Part shown: piece by piece, positions 1-10,759 of the stretch | How positions within the stretch are numbered: the first letter of the stretch is position 1 | Layout of the letters: every line of letters starts with the position of its first letter | Assembly: GCA_019915015.1 (NCBI GenBank) | Contig: JAHBBC010000008.1 | Coordinates: 1,116,001-1,180,000, forward strand | Reading direction: 5' to 3' | DNA length: 64,000 nucleotides | Source: Auriscalpium vulgare | Taxonomy: Eukaryota > Basidiomycota > Agaricomycetes > Russulales > Auriscalpiaceae | Notes under the pieces: model-generated | Told to the model about the DNA's origin: nothing | What the model saw: the letters and a program-made list of their open reading frames with translations, nothing else | The model's database searches: none | Program-made: the position numbers and the translations under genes

Positions 1-139
1 CGAACTCAACGTTCCTCTACAAGCCTACTGGGTCTACGCACACATCCGGCAATGAAAACAGGTCCTAATGCAAGCACAAAACTCTCGTATTACCAGCGGT
101 GCGTCCAGCGCATTTATCCCAGCGGTGGAGCTCTGATAC

Positions 140-691
140 ATGACTTCAAGCCACAGTGAGGAGCGCAAACGGTACCAAAAACTCTACTACAAGGCCAAGA
201 ACGGACGGCGCAAGGTCAGCAAAGCTGCGCGGCAAGCGGCGATGGGAAAACACCAACGAGAGCAGCGCGGCGAGCGCAGGTGCGTCGCCTGTTCCCTTCG
301 ATGTGAGGACCACACTAACGTCAATCCGGGCAGCACATACCGCAGCCCACTTACGCACAGCAATCCGACGGACGATCCTTGTCGAGATGCCGAGGTGGAG
401 TGGGCGCTGGTGGACGACTGCACATTGTTGCGCGACACCCTCCGCTATGAGCTCGGCGAGGACGGCTGGGTCCCGGACTTCAATCGCACCGTTCAAACAT
501 GGATGGACAAGTACATCTACGAAGCCGAAGAAATCATAGCAGAAGGGGTCCACACGAAAGTGACGAGGCTCCATCACCTGCGCCGCATCGTCGCGGGCCT
601 GCGCCAAGAACAAGATCTCGCTGAACAGGGCAGAGAGGCACGGCGCGCCGTCCTGGAGGACCTTGGGCTTGTCCTGTGGGGACGACGGTGA
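140..691 (+). CDS. Hypothetical protein, 183 aa
   Basis: Single open exon of 183 codons starting at the ATG at 140. The N-terminal 45 residues are strongly basic, with Lys/Arg-rich stretches, and are followed by a small cysteine cluster (CVAC then C about five residues on). The C-terminal half is acidic and helical-looking (VEWALVDDC, LRDTLRYELGEDGW, IYEAEEIIAEG). I do not recognise a family. Residue use is coherent and charged, unlike the arginine/serine-rich shadow frames on the other strand, so I prefer this frame. It could be the last exon of a larger gene that begins upstream of the window. Confidence 0.45.
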   Translation: MTSSHSEERKRYQKLYYKAKNGRRKVSKAARQAAMGKHQREQRGERRCVACSLRCEDHTNVNPGSTYRSPLTHSNPTDDPCRDAEVEWALVDDCTLLRDTLRYELGEDGWVPDFNRTVQTWMDKYIYEAEEIIAEGVHTKVTRLHHLRRIVAGLRQEQDLAEQGREARRAVLEDLGLVLWGRR

Positions 692-1019
692 GTAGTGATG
701 CCGTCTCCAGCCATAGCAGTCGCTGACAGGATTTACAGAGTCAATACCATAGTGTTCTACAAGCTCTATCGCTGGTAGACCAGCCAGCGTTTCACACCCT
801 ATCAACCAGCCAGCGTTTTACACCCTATCAACAGCCTATCATCGGTCTCTAGGCCTGGTCCGTCTGTTTGTAGCTCTGTATGTCTTTTCGCATATAGCTG
901 TATATGTCTGTTTGCCTGAATGAAGGTGACGTCAAAAATCGAGGGTATGAATTCCTGTTGCTGTATCTCTCCTTCTCCCAACCTCCATCTCCCCTGCGCA
1001 ACCACCCCCACCTGTCCCC

Positions 1020-1926
1020 ATGCCTCGTGCCGCCGCCGCCGCCCCGAGGGCTCTTCGCCGATCGGCCCGCCTGGCGCAACAACCGAGCGTCCGCTACAGC
1101 CCCCGGCGGAACCCCCGGCATGTAACAAAACCCCGCCTGCAAGATGCTCGTTGCCGCCGCAAAGCTGCCAAGTCCGGAAGTAAGCCCGCAAAGCTGCGCC
1201 AGAAAGCTGCAACCTCGACGTCGTGCCGGAAAGACGCCGGCCATCGCCACCGCACCCCTGCAGAAGAGCCAGTCGCGGACTGGCAACCGATCCTTGCAGA
1301 TGCGCCGTTCTCGGACGATGAGCCGACCTCGGAGGATGTCGCAGTCTTCGATGGCCTCCTCCTCTGTCAGCTGGAGGACGAGCTCATGTTCGGCGACGAG
1401 GGCAGATTCGGGCCGGCTCGACTCTACGTTTCCGATCCAGACAGAGGTATGCTTCGCGTCCAGGAATATGGATGGCACTCAGGGCCAGGTGCGTACTGGT
1501 GTATATGGCCTGCGGAATATGCTCAACGCAACGGCGGTACAGGGGCTCTGCCAGTGACGTTATCTACCAAGGCATCAACATTGGACACCTCGAGCCCCAA
1601 CACTTGTGCGTGCTGCGGACCTTGTATCGCTGAACATGTACTAATGGATGGTATACAGCCGGCGTTATGGGTACTATTCCAGAGACGACGCTAGCGACGA
1701 CGTCTACGACTGCGACGGCGTCAACGTCCTTTGCATCAAGCCTCGAAACCTGTGCGTACTGTGCGCTTATTGCTCAACATGTGCTTACAGATAGTATACA
1801 GCAGTACTAGGCAGCCCGTTCACATCTGCGACATCAAACAGCCCAGCCCCAAGCCTGCCTGCCGACTTCAACGACTGTGGCAACTGCTTGTCCAGCCCGC
1901 TGCAAGCTCGACACCAGACACCATGA
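1020..1926 (+). CDS. Hypothetical basic/Ser-Thr-rich protein, 4 exons, 249 aa
   Basis: Modelled exons are 1020-1488, 1543-1605, 1659-1751 and 1802-1926; all three introns (54, 53 and 50 nt) are phase 1 and GT-AG, and the frame stays open to a TGA at 1924-1926. A pyrimidine-rich tract lies just before the ATG. Residues 1-70 are very basic (RRSARL, RRKAAK), suggesting nuclear or nucleic-acid association. Residues 80-150 are acidic and globular (EPVADWQPILADAPFSDDE), and the C-terminal third is Ser/Thr/Ala/Pro-rich. The two short internal exons sit between introns with similar ends, as if an exon-intron cassette was duplicated. I recognise no family. A further open stretch to about 2140 could be an extra exon. 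Confidence 0.45.
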
Positions 1927-2587
1927 CGACAGCCCCGCCGCAAGCCCGCCGGCGAACTTCGGCGACTACTTCGCTACCCCACCACCAGCTCGACACCGCG
2001 ACGGTCGGCGCAAGAGCATCGCGTCACCCTTCGGGATGACCCCGTCACCGCCGATGTTTACATACGACAGTTCGCACAACGGCCTCCTGCCGGAGGACTA
2101 CCCCCTGGAGATAGCTCGCGCACGGAATAGTATTGGGTGAGAGGCAGGTGACCCGGTCATTCATACGCACACTCTAGTTCCCTCCACGCTCGCTCGTTCA
2201 CATTGCCTCACCATGTAGTTTTCATCTCAGCCTCATCACTCCTGTATAGAGCTCTAGCAGTGTAGATTATACAACCTATCATTATTTACCGTCCCCCCTG
2301 TCGTCTGCCTCCGCATGCCGTCGTCTTAGCATTCCGCTCTTGCCGCCACCGCGTCACCGCGGCGTCGACGCGATTGAACCGGCGGCAAGTCCTTCCCTCC
2401 TGCTCGCGACGGGCGTGCCCCGCTGCCGCTGCACGTCATCCGCCGCGAGCGGCGCTCCTGTGATGGGAAAATGACGGGGAAAATGACGGCGGGAATTGAC
2501 GGCGGAAATTCACGGCGGAAATTTGCTGGTCGAATGCACTCCCAATGAACTGTGATTTCGGAACATTGTACTAGGAACGGAGACCAA
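1927..2587. other. Intergenic, no confident gene
   Basis: The first 210 bases remain open in one frame (PPANFGDYF, ARNSIG) and may be a 3' exon of the upstream gene. The rest holds only a short degenerate repeat and the 3' end of the oxygenase gene. Confidence 0.4.
2465..2524. repeat. Short degenerate tandem repeat
   Basis: Four to five imperfect copies of a 12-16 base unit built on gggaaaatgacggc or acggcggaaatt follow one another. It lies about 65 bases beyond the stop codon of the minus-strand oxygenase gene. Confidence 0.55.
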
Positions 2588-4004
2588 CTAAACTCTGTAG
2601 GACTGTCGCCTTTTAGGACCCGAGCGCACCGAGCGCCTCAGAAGCCTCTTGGTCTCCTCCCTCTTGCGCAAATCCTCCACTCTGTTTGCAGTGGCGTAAT
2701 CAGTGAAACAGGTGAGGACGATGCGCTCCCCAGACGTTGGGGGTGAGGTGCAATGTGCCAGCCTTCTCGCCTTGAACGCGAACATACTCCCCCGCTCCAC
2801 GGCAAACCTCTGGTTGAGCTGGGGCAAGAAGACGTGAGCACCTACTGCGTCCCCCACGGGGAGAACACAGGTGAGGAAGCGTTGGTGGTCGTTGAAGTCG
2901 ACATGGATGAGTTCACTGCTGCCTTTTTTGATTGCGATGCAAAGACATGCCCCGTTGAAGTCTAATGCCTCGCGAAAGTTGACTAGGCGTCGAACATGCT
3001 CAGCACATCTACGGCAATGTCGTCAACAACACCATCACAAAGCAATGATGATCACATTACCGTTCAACCGTGCGCGCTTGCTCAGGGTTGTGCCGGTTCA
3101 AGGTCTGTCGAATCCTTGGGGCAACGTATTTTTTGAACGCCCCCAAGAACGCGTCCATCGCCTCGAGCGTCTTGGGCTTCTGGACATAAGAGTCCCTCGT
3201 GATTTTGAGGAAGTTACCCGTGATGCCCCATGCCCCAATGTGAAGTGCAGGGGTGCCCGACCGATTCTTGTCTGACTTCGCCTTTGGGAACACCGGTTCG
3301 GTGGCCATAAACGCTGCCAGGGTGTCCTCCAGCTCCTTGAGACCGTCCTCTCTGACAGCTTTCTCCATTCTAACCACGAGCGTCTCGTGGTTGGCCCCGT
3401 ACTGCACCAACAGGGGCTTGGTCTCTTCATCCACCGGGACATCCGCGGCAGGGGATGGGTAGTGTTGCTGGACCGTTTCGACAACGGCCTCACCCGACTG
3501 TGGTTTAGTAAGGAAAAGGTCCTGAAAGCCGTTGGGCACAGAGCGTATCACTGAAACAACCAATGACATCTGCATCAGCAGCCGAACGAACATATCGGAC
3601 GGTAAAATGTTACCGGTCCTCTTCTTCCACCCTTTGGCGCAACCCTTGCGCATCTGAGACTTGCTCCAATTTTGCCCACGTCGCTTTGATGACGATTTGC
3701 TGCGCTTCGACTTGCTGCCTGGGGTTAACTGTCCCAGTACATTGGAAGATGGTCTGCATAGGAAAATTGGTGCACATACCGGTGGCAGTGGAGGTAATTC
3801 CTCCTCAATTTCACCTTCCTCCAATTCTGTGCCATGTTTCGCTCTCCGCGCATAAGCACGACGAATTTCGGTGTTCCTCTTTACCGTTGCAGCATGGGCC
3901 TGTTTTTGCTCTATTAATCCAGTCTGAGTGCAGGGATGGGAATGCTTACAGATAGCTTGACCATGGTGACGGAGTGAGGGAGGGACCCGTGTTGACAACG
4001 TCAA
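2588..4004 (-). CDS. TET/JBP-like 2OG-Fe(II) oxygenase, 2 exons, about 454 aa
   Basis: Exon 1 is 4004-3061 and exon 2 is 3008-2588, joined across a 52-nt GTAATG...TAG intron that keeps frame. Residues 90-130 are Lys/Arg/Ser-rich. The C-terminal half carries the double-stranded beta-helix signature: an HxD pair in LIHVDFND, the core VFLPQL strand, then a distal histidine in LAHCTSPP and an arginine in GERIVLTCFTD. These are the expected Fe(II) and 2-oxoglutarate ligands. The arrangement matches fungal TET/JBP-like oxygenases, a family known to be expanded in basidiomycetes beside KDZ transposons. The family oxidises 5-methylpyrimidines in DNA, but activity here is inferred. All ligands are present and no lesion is seen. 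The start is the weakest point: another exon could lie upstream of 4004. Confidence 0.78.
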
Positions 4005-4645
4005 GAGGCAACACTAAGTTCCCGCGGTGTCGGCAGATGGTGGCCCCACACGACATGCGTCTTTTCTCCTTTCTCCCACCTCCTCCTCGCCTTTTCCCTC
4101 TGTCGCAAACCCGTCCAGAATAAGGTGGCACACCCATTTTGATGGTCTCACCCACATTCCCCCTCCGTTGTGATTCAATGTTGTCTACTGCAAATTTATG
4201 CACCGGTGAATCTTCCTCTCTCTACATCCCCAACGTCCATCTGATCAATCCATAGCTTTTTGCCATCACCGGCAACCCACGGCTCCACCCCCTGCACACA
4301 TCCGATCATCCCCACCCCTCGTCCCATATCCAAAGGCGATGTGTTGGCAGGCAACAGGAAGTCACGTGACCGGCTCGGTGCGCGCAGCCCAACAACCACT
4401 CAAGCAGCCCACGCTGCGCCCGCAGGAACAACAAACGGTGCATCCATTCAGAGCGCGCCCACGCCATCGGGCACGCGCAATACGACGACCATAACACATG
4501 CGATGATGCTCTCAACTCCCACCTCTACGCCGTACGCAAGGCGTGCCCGCGTACCGAGCATCTCGCCCTCCTGCCGTCCACATTCTGCCCATCTGACACC
4601 TCCACGACTCGCCAGCGCTGCTCCCTACTCGCTCTCGCGAGCGCC
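4005..4645. other. Intergenic between divergent genes
   Basis: This region lies between the 5' ends of the minus-strand oxygenase and the plus-strand DHHC relic. Open frames exist on both strands but are proline/serine/arginine-rich and overlapping, as expected for shadow ORFs in GC-rich DNA. I see no domain. It probably contains the oxygenase promoter and perhaps a 5' exon. Confidence 0.4.
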
Positions 4646-5553
4646 ATGGATAGGACGGTCGAGGTGCGTCGTCCCGCGTCCCTCCTTGCACCTGTGTGCT
4701 CGTGTTGATGGCTGTTTTGCAGGAGAGGCGCCCGGCGAGCAGCTGGCTCTGACACTCGCTCATCGGCTACCACCTCCTCCAGTTCCTCCTCTTCGTCGGC
4801 CTCTTCCTGCCCTCCTTCAACCTCAAACAGTACCCTTCCGACCTCAAGTTTGACGAGGCGCTTGGAGCTTTCTACGCGCCCAAGCCACAGCGCCAGAATT
4901 CGCATTCGCATTCCGGCACGGGGGGCTCGTCAGAGTCGTCACCTCCCACCACGGCTGAGACAGGCGGCCCACGCCAGCCCGCCTCCCTGGCCGCCCCGCA
5001 GCCAGAAAAGGAGAAGCCTGCGCGCCCACAAGCAGCTCGTGCCCCGTCGAGCCGCCGGATGGTGCGTCCTGCGCCAGGTCCGGAGACCGCTCATCACATC
5101 CGCCGCTTTCTGTTGCTCATGGTATGTGATACTTAGTGCGTGCTGAAGTACGATCATCATTGTCCTTGTGAGCGTTTTCGTTCGGTCGTTGATCGTTGAC
5201 GTTAAGCCATCGGGGCAGGGATTGGACAGTGTGTTGGCGCGCACAACCAGAAGGTATGCACCATATTCTCCTGCCAACATTGTCGGTGCTGATAACACCC
5301 GTATTTCCCAGTTCGTCGTCACCTTCGTCGTATGGACTGCGCTGTTCTGCATCTGGACTATAGGCACGCTCATCGGCCTCAACGCGCACGCGTCCTCCCG
5401 GCCTTCCTTCTCCGTTGACCCACAAAAGATCGTCGTCATTGCACTGTCCGTCCTTAGTGACTGTACGCCGCTCCCTCTGCCCTCGCTGACCAACGTTTCC
5501 GCACAGCTCGGGCCTGTTCGCGCTTTTCACCATCGTCATGTTCCTGACGCAAG
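4646..5553 (+). pseudogene. DHHC palmitoyltransferase relic (5' and central part)
   Basis: Spliced fragments read as a DHHC-CRD protein acyltransferase. A first hydrophobic segment (LLQFLLFVGLFLPSF) is at about 4765. The catalytic block CVLKYDHHCPW (5128-5159) continues across an intron as IGQCVGAHNQK. Then come two hydrophobic segments, TALFCIWTIGTLIGL and, after another intron, SGLFALFTIVMFL. The family S-palmitoylates membrane proteins through the DHHC cysteine. It is broken: an in-frame TGA lies at 4750-4752, the cysteine-rich region before DHHC is scrambled with an intron shortened to about 15 nt, and the gene stops near 5553 where aminotransferase sequence takes over. Preserved intron positions show it arose from genomic DNA, not a retrocopy. 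Confidence 0.75.
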
Positions 5554-6655
<1,102 letters not shown>

Positions 6656-6741
6656 TCGCCAGTCGACACGCACACGAATCGCTGGGGCGTGCCGCGGCGC
6701 GGGAGCTTCGAATGGCGCGCAAGCCTGATGTCCGATCAGAG

Positions 6742-7231
6742 CCTTCGGCGGAGCAGCGCGAGTCGCAGCCAGTCGCGCAGGGAGAGCGTTGAGCGCGGCG
6801 CCCGCATCGCGGAGACAGGCCAGCTCGTTCCGCGTAGCAGAACGAACAGCGTCGCAGCCAGTGTGGCTCTCGCAGAGCGTGCGGAGCAGGAGCATGAGGA
6901 GAGTCCTTCGGCGGAGCAGCGCGAGTCGCAGCCAGTCGCGCAGGGAGAGCGTCGAGCGCGGCGCCCGCATCGCGGAGACAGGCCAGCTCGTTCCGCGTAG
7001 CAGAACGAACAGCGTCGCAGCCAGTGTGGCTCCCGCAGAGCGTGCGGAGCAGGAGCATGAGGAGAGTCCTTCGGCGGAGCAGCGCGAGTCGCAGCCAGTC
7101 GCGCAGGGAGAGCGTCGAGCGCGGCGCCCGCATCGCGGAGACAGGCCAGCTCGTTCCGCGTAGCAGAACGAACAGCGTCGCAGCCAGTGTGGCTCTCGCA
7201 GAGCGTGCGGAGCAGGAGCATGAGGAGAGTC
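6742..7231. repeat. 163-bp tandem repeat, 3 copies
   Basis: The motif ccttcggcggagcagcgcg recurs at 6742, 6905 and 7068, an exact 163-base period, and the intervening sequence is almost identical between copies. The array ends around 7231. Because 163 is not a multiple of three, each copy shifts frame, yet the DNA stays open through long stretches in all three minus-strand frames and in plus-strand frames. The resulting ORFs are Ser/Leu/Arg-rich and show no domain. It begins where the aminotransferase relic loses homology. Confidence 0.92.
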
Positions 7232-7510
7232 TGCCGGATCCGCAGGGGCGCACTGCAAGGCTGAAGGAAGAACGGAGTTGGGCGCACAAAGGCTGCTGTC
7301 CGGCAGTGGCAGCACAGCCACCTCATTTATCTATATCGAGCTTGACGATGCAGGGTAGCAACTAGGCTTGTGCACCGGTGCTTTCATCTTGCGCAGACTA
7401 ACCAGTACTGTAGGGGAGCGCCGCAGAGGGGCACCGGGGTGAGCGGAGCACCGCAGAGGGGCATCGCGGGAGAGGGGTGTCGCACTCAGTCTCCACAGCG
7501 GCAGGATCTC

Positions 7511-7517
7511 TATAAAG
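7511..7517 (+). promoter_or_regulatory. Putative TATA box
   Basis: TATAAAG occurs 45 bases upstream of the ATG at 7556 of the viroplasmin-like gene, a plausible position for a fungal core promoter. Confidence 0.4.
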
Positions 7518-7555
7518 GTGAGCGATTGAGCACATATTCCACCCATCCATCCGCA

Positions 7556-8324
7556 ATGCTAATTCCCTCCTCAACGCCCATCCATCCATCATCGCTCACC
7601 CTCGTGAACGGCGCACTGGCCTCAGGGTTGCCAGAGGGCTTCTTCGTGGTGACCCGAGCACGAGCACGCGGAATTCTGACCGACTGGTGCGCCGCCTCGT
7701 TACTTTCCGATCTCTTTTGTGTCTCACATGCTTTCATCGCAGGGCGACAGTCCATTCCTTGACTACAGGCTGTCCCGACTTTGCGTATTCATGCTTTGCA
7801 ACGCAAGCGGACGCGGAAGATGCCTGGGATGCAGCCATGCGTGCGGAGCACGCAGCACAACACCCTCCGTCTTCACTCGCATCTTCCCTATCCCCCGCGG
7901 CATCCCCTGCGTCCCCACCAACCTCCCCATCCGCCACAGCGACCCCTGCTTCCTCGCCAGCACCCCCTGCGTCCACCCAAGCGGGATACTGTTCTAGCCA
8001 CGTACGCTCCTTTTGCTCGGCTGTCTGATCCTAGATGCGCTAATGTGTTGTGAAGCCGGCATCAGACACAACACAGTTGCATTACATGCACAGCAACTAC
8101 CCGTTCTATGCGGTGGCTAGAGGATGCACTACCGGCATATTCACAGACTGGTGCGTACGCTGTGACATCTCCATCGTACACACTGTGGACTGACTATGTG
8201 CCCACGTCCTAGGAATGACGCATACCCACACATCCGCTATCATAGCGATGCCCTGTACAAGGGGTTCCACTCTCACGACGCCGGTGTCGCGTGGCTCAAC
8301 TCGAAGCTGAAGCGCGCTCGTTAG
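7556..8324 (+). CDS. Protein with two RNase H1-N/viroplasmin-like modules, 4 exons, 191 aa
   Basis: Exons 7556-7686, 7743-8001, 8077-8150 and 8213-8324 join in frame to give 191 residues. Two copies of the RNase H1 N-terminal (caulimovirus VI/viroplasmin-like) fold motif are visible. One is GFFVVTRARARGILTDW, continuing as AYSCFATQADAEDAWDAAM. The other is FYAVARGCTTGIFTDW, continuing as YKGFHSHDAGVAWLNSKLK. In both, an intron interrupts the TGG tryptophan codon, so module and intron were duplicated together. A Ser/Pro/Ala-rich linker separates them. The family module binds RNA/DNA hybrids or double-stranded RNA; no catalytic RNase H domain follows. It is convergent with the KDZ transposase, whose stop is 113 bases away, so it may travel with that element. 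Confidence 0.7.
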
Positions 8325-8437
8325 ATTCTATATTGCGGTTGTCAGACAGATATGAGTGCGGGAGTTCCTTAGTATTCTCAAAGTCTTAAATATGTGTTCT
8401 AGCATTGTAGTGTACTATAGCCGAATGAATATGTGTA

Positions 8438-10759
8438 TTATACGTGCAGCTGATCGGAAGGAGGGGAGTAGCTAGGGTGGAAGCCGCGTTTGCGTAGCCG
8501 CTCGACAATAATCACGTTGCGACGCATTATCATTTCATCAAGGAAAAAATTGTACTTTACCGGCAGCATCTCGCGACAGATGGCCTGATACCCTCCCAGC
8601 CAGACGTTCGTCTGTTCCGCCGCCGAGGAATTGAAGTACCACTTGCCATCCGGAGTCATAAGCTCGGGGAAGTTCGCCGGGTTGCAGTACAGCTGGCAGG
8701 TTGTGTCGGAAATGGTGTGCTTCGTCTTGTGGTGGAAGACGTCGACGGCCAAGCCCATCTCGGCAAACCACCACCACATCTCCTGGTTGGCGAGGATCTC
8801 CTTCTGTGCTAGGCACCCAGCGTCGTAGAACATGTCGTTTGGCTTCTGCGCACCGGGGAGGGTGAAGACCTTCTGGACCATATCCTGAAACGAGAGTCAG
8901 TCAGTGGTCCAGGCGGAAGAGCTACGCGTGACGGACCAGGACATTCGACACCGCCTCAGCACCAAAGAACGTGGCGCGTGCCACTATCACTCCGCACGGG
9001 CGCACGATGATTTGCTCGTTGTGCGTGCGCCGCCGACCGAATTGTGCTTTGCGCTTGACATTTCCGGTCGGAGACTTGGACGGACATGGGGCTGTAGGGG
9101 GCGCGGCAGGGGGGTCCGGTTCATCACGCTGCCCTGTCGAGGAACCGGGAGGATCGGCGTGTGACCGGACACCTGCGCCTGTCACCTCGAACCACTCCTC
9201 CGCATCCTCAAGATCGACCTCAGCAGGGGTGGAGGACGTCGCTAAGGCGTCATTGGGGTGGGCAATGGCGGCGCGGCGCAGGCGCTCCTTGAGCTGGAAC
9301 ATGGCCGCCCCTCGGGCCTGGTGCACGCGCTCCATCTCCTGATGCACGGGGTCGGCACAGGTCTTCATTCCGGGCACGACAGCGATGTTGCAGTCGCTCA
9401 CAGCGCACACGGCATGGAGAGCGTCATGCTCGGGACAAAAGCGGTGGCGGTTGTTGGCCAGGGGACGCGTGCACCGGAAGACACCGCAGCATGGGTGCCC
9501 GAGTGTAATCCCGTCGACCACGATGGGCTGCACCCGACCTACATAATCCTTAGCTGATGTGCAGGGATATGGATGGGGACGCACACATGGGGGCATCAGG
9601 CTCAGGGTCCTGATAGAAGCGGATGCATCCATCACAGTAGTGACGGAGCTCCGACTGGCCTTCTTGGATTATGCGCAAATTCCGGAGTTGCATGGCCTCC
9701 TCGAAGCGAACGCGCTGCTCTCCGGTATGAGGGGCGTGCAGGAGCTCACCACGACGTTCGTGATCGCGAAGGAGGGCGAGGATCACGAACGCATCCCAGA
9801 CCTGTTCGGTGGTGAGCGTGGATCCAAATTGCCAGTCCTCGACCTGAGTGTCGCTCTGAGATAGTGACATTTCATACGACCGTGCACAGTTTGTGGCAGA
9901 CACCCTACTCGGAGGTGAGCACCACGTCAAAACCACATAGCAGCGGAACGGACGTACCAGCTGACAACCTGCAGGTCCGTCCATAGGCTGGCTAGTTCGG
10001 TTTGTACAAACTGATGCTCGCCAACTTGTAGGAAGGTCGGAACACCGGGGTAGTAGATGCGTTGGCCTCCGCGCACGTAGTAGTTGTGGTGATAGGTCGT
10101 CTGGCAGTCTGCTCGGAATTATAAACACAGCGGACAGATGAGGACGAGAGGGGACATACAATGACAGTATAGGTTTATTGCCCATGCGGGGCGCGCGCCA
10201 TCCTTGAGGGTAAATGCGACGGCCCGTCGAGCTTGTTGCTTCCGAAGGGCAGGCCGACGCCCGCCACAGAGTGGGTTCTCGCAGCGGCTATGCGGCGGGT
10301 AGAAAGTGATAGTGGCTAGGCCACATCAGAGATGGGGGACATGCAGCCAAAAGATGGCGACATACTAATGCCAAGGGGAAGGCCATGCTGCTCGAGCGCG
10401 CTCCGAACCGATGCCGCATGCTCGTCGGGGCCAGGATGCACCCAGACAACGTCACAGAGAGCATCCCATATATCTTGGATGAGACCATAGGCAATGTCGG
10501 TAGCGTCGGACAGGACCGTGCATACGGATTGCGGTAGAAATGCAGGTGGCGGGCCGTCGGGGAAGGTCGGTGTGGGCTGCGCAAAGCAGATGTCGGCCTT
10601 CAGGGCGGCGGCGAGAGAGACGTAGATGAGGAGCTGTTCCATTGACACGGTCTCTAAGAGCTCGCGGTATTCACGCAGACGGCGGACGACCGAGACGAGC
10701 AGCATGGCGGGGGAGCGGGACGGGCAAAACACGTTCAAGTTCAGGCTGTATGCGCACAT
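8438..10759 (-). CDS. KDZ transposase with CxC5 and CxC6 clusters, 6 exons, 689 aa
   Basis: Exons are 10759-10366, 10315-10160, 10108-9958, 9904-9585, 9538-8937 and 8884-8438; introns are 46-53 nt and frame is kept throughout. The N-terminal helical part (MEQLLIYVSLAAALK) leads into the CxC5-type cluster: YPPHSRCENPLC, then NLYCHYCQTTYHHNYYV and GEHQFVQTELASLW. The CxC6 part follows: VVDGITLGHPCC, then C/H pairs in NRHRFCPEHD and CAVSDC. The KDZ core shows RTHNEQIIVRPCGVI, RATFFGAEAVS, FYDAGC, DVFHHKTKH, NPANFPEL and NSSAAEQTNVWLGG. This is the organisation of basidiomycete KDZ elements, cut-and-paste DNA transposons with an RNase H-fold transposase. No stop or frameshift was found. The ATG at 10759 overlaps the upstream gene; the ATG at 10705 is a likely alternative start. 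Confidence 0.85.

Noticed and set aside
146..805. Minus-strand 219-codon ORF opposite the first gene
   Set aside because: Its composition looks like the reverse complement of the better plus-strand frame. No family was recognised, and the plus frame has coherent charged and helical segments.
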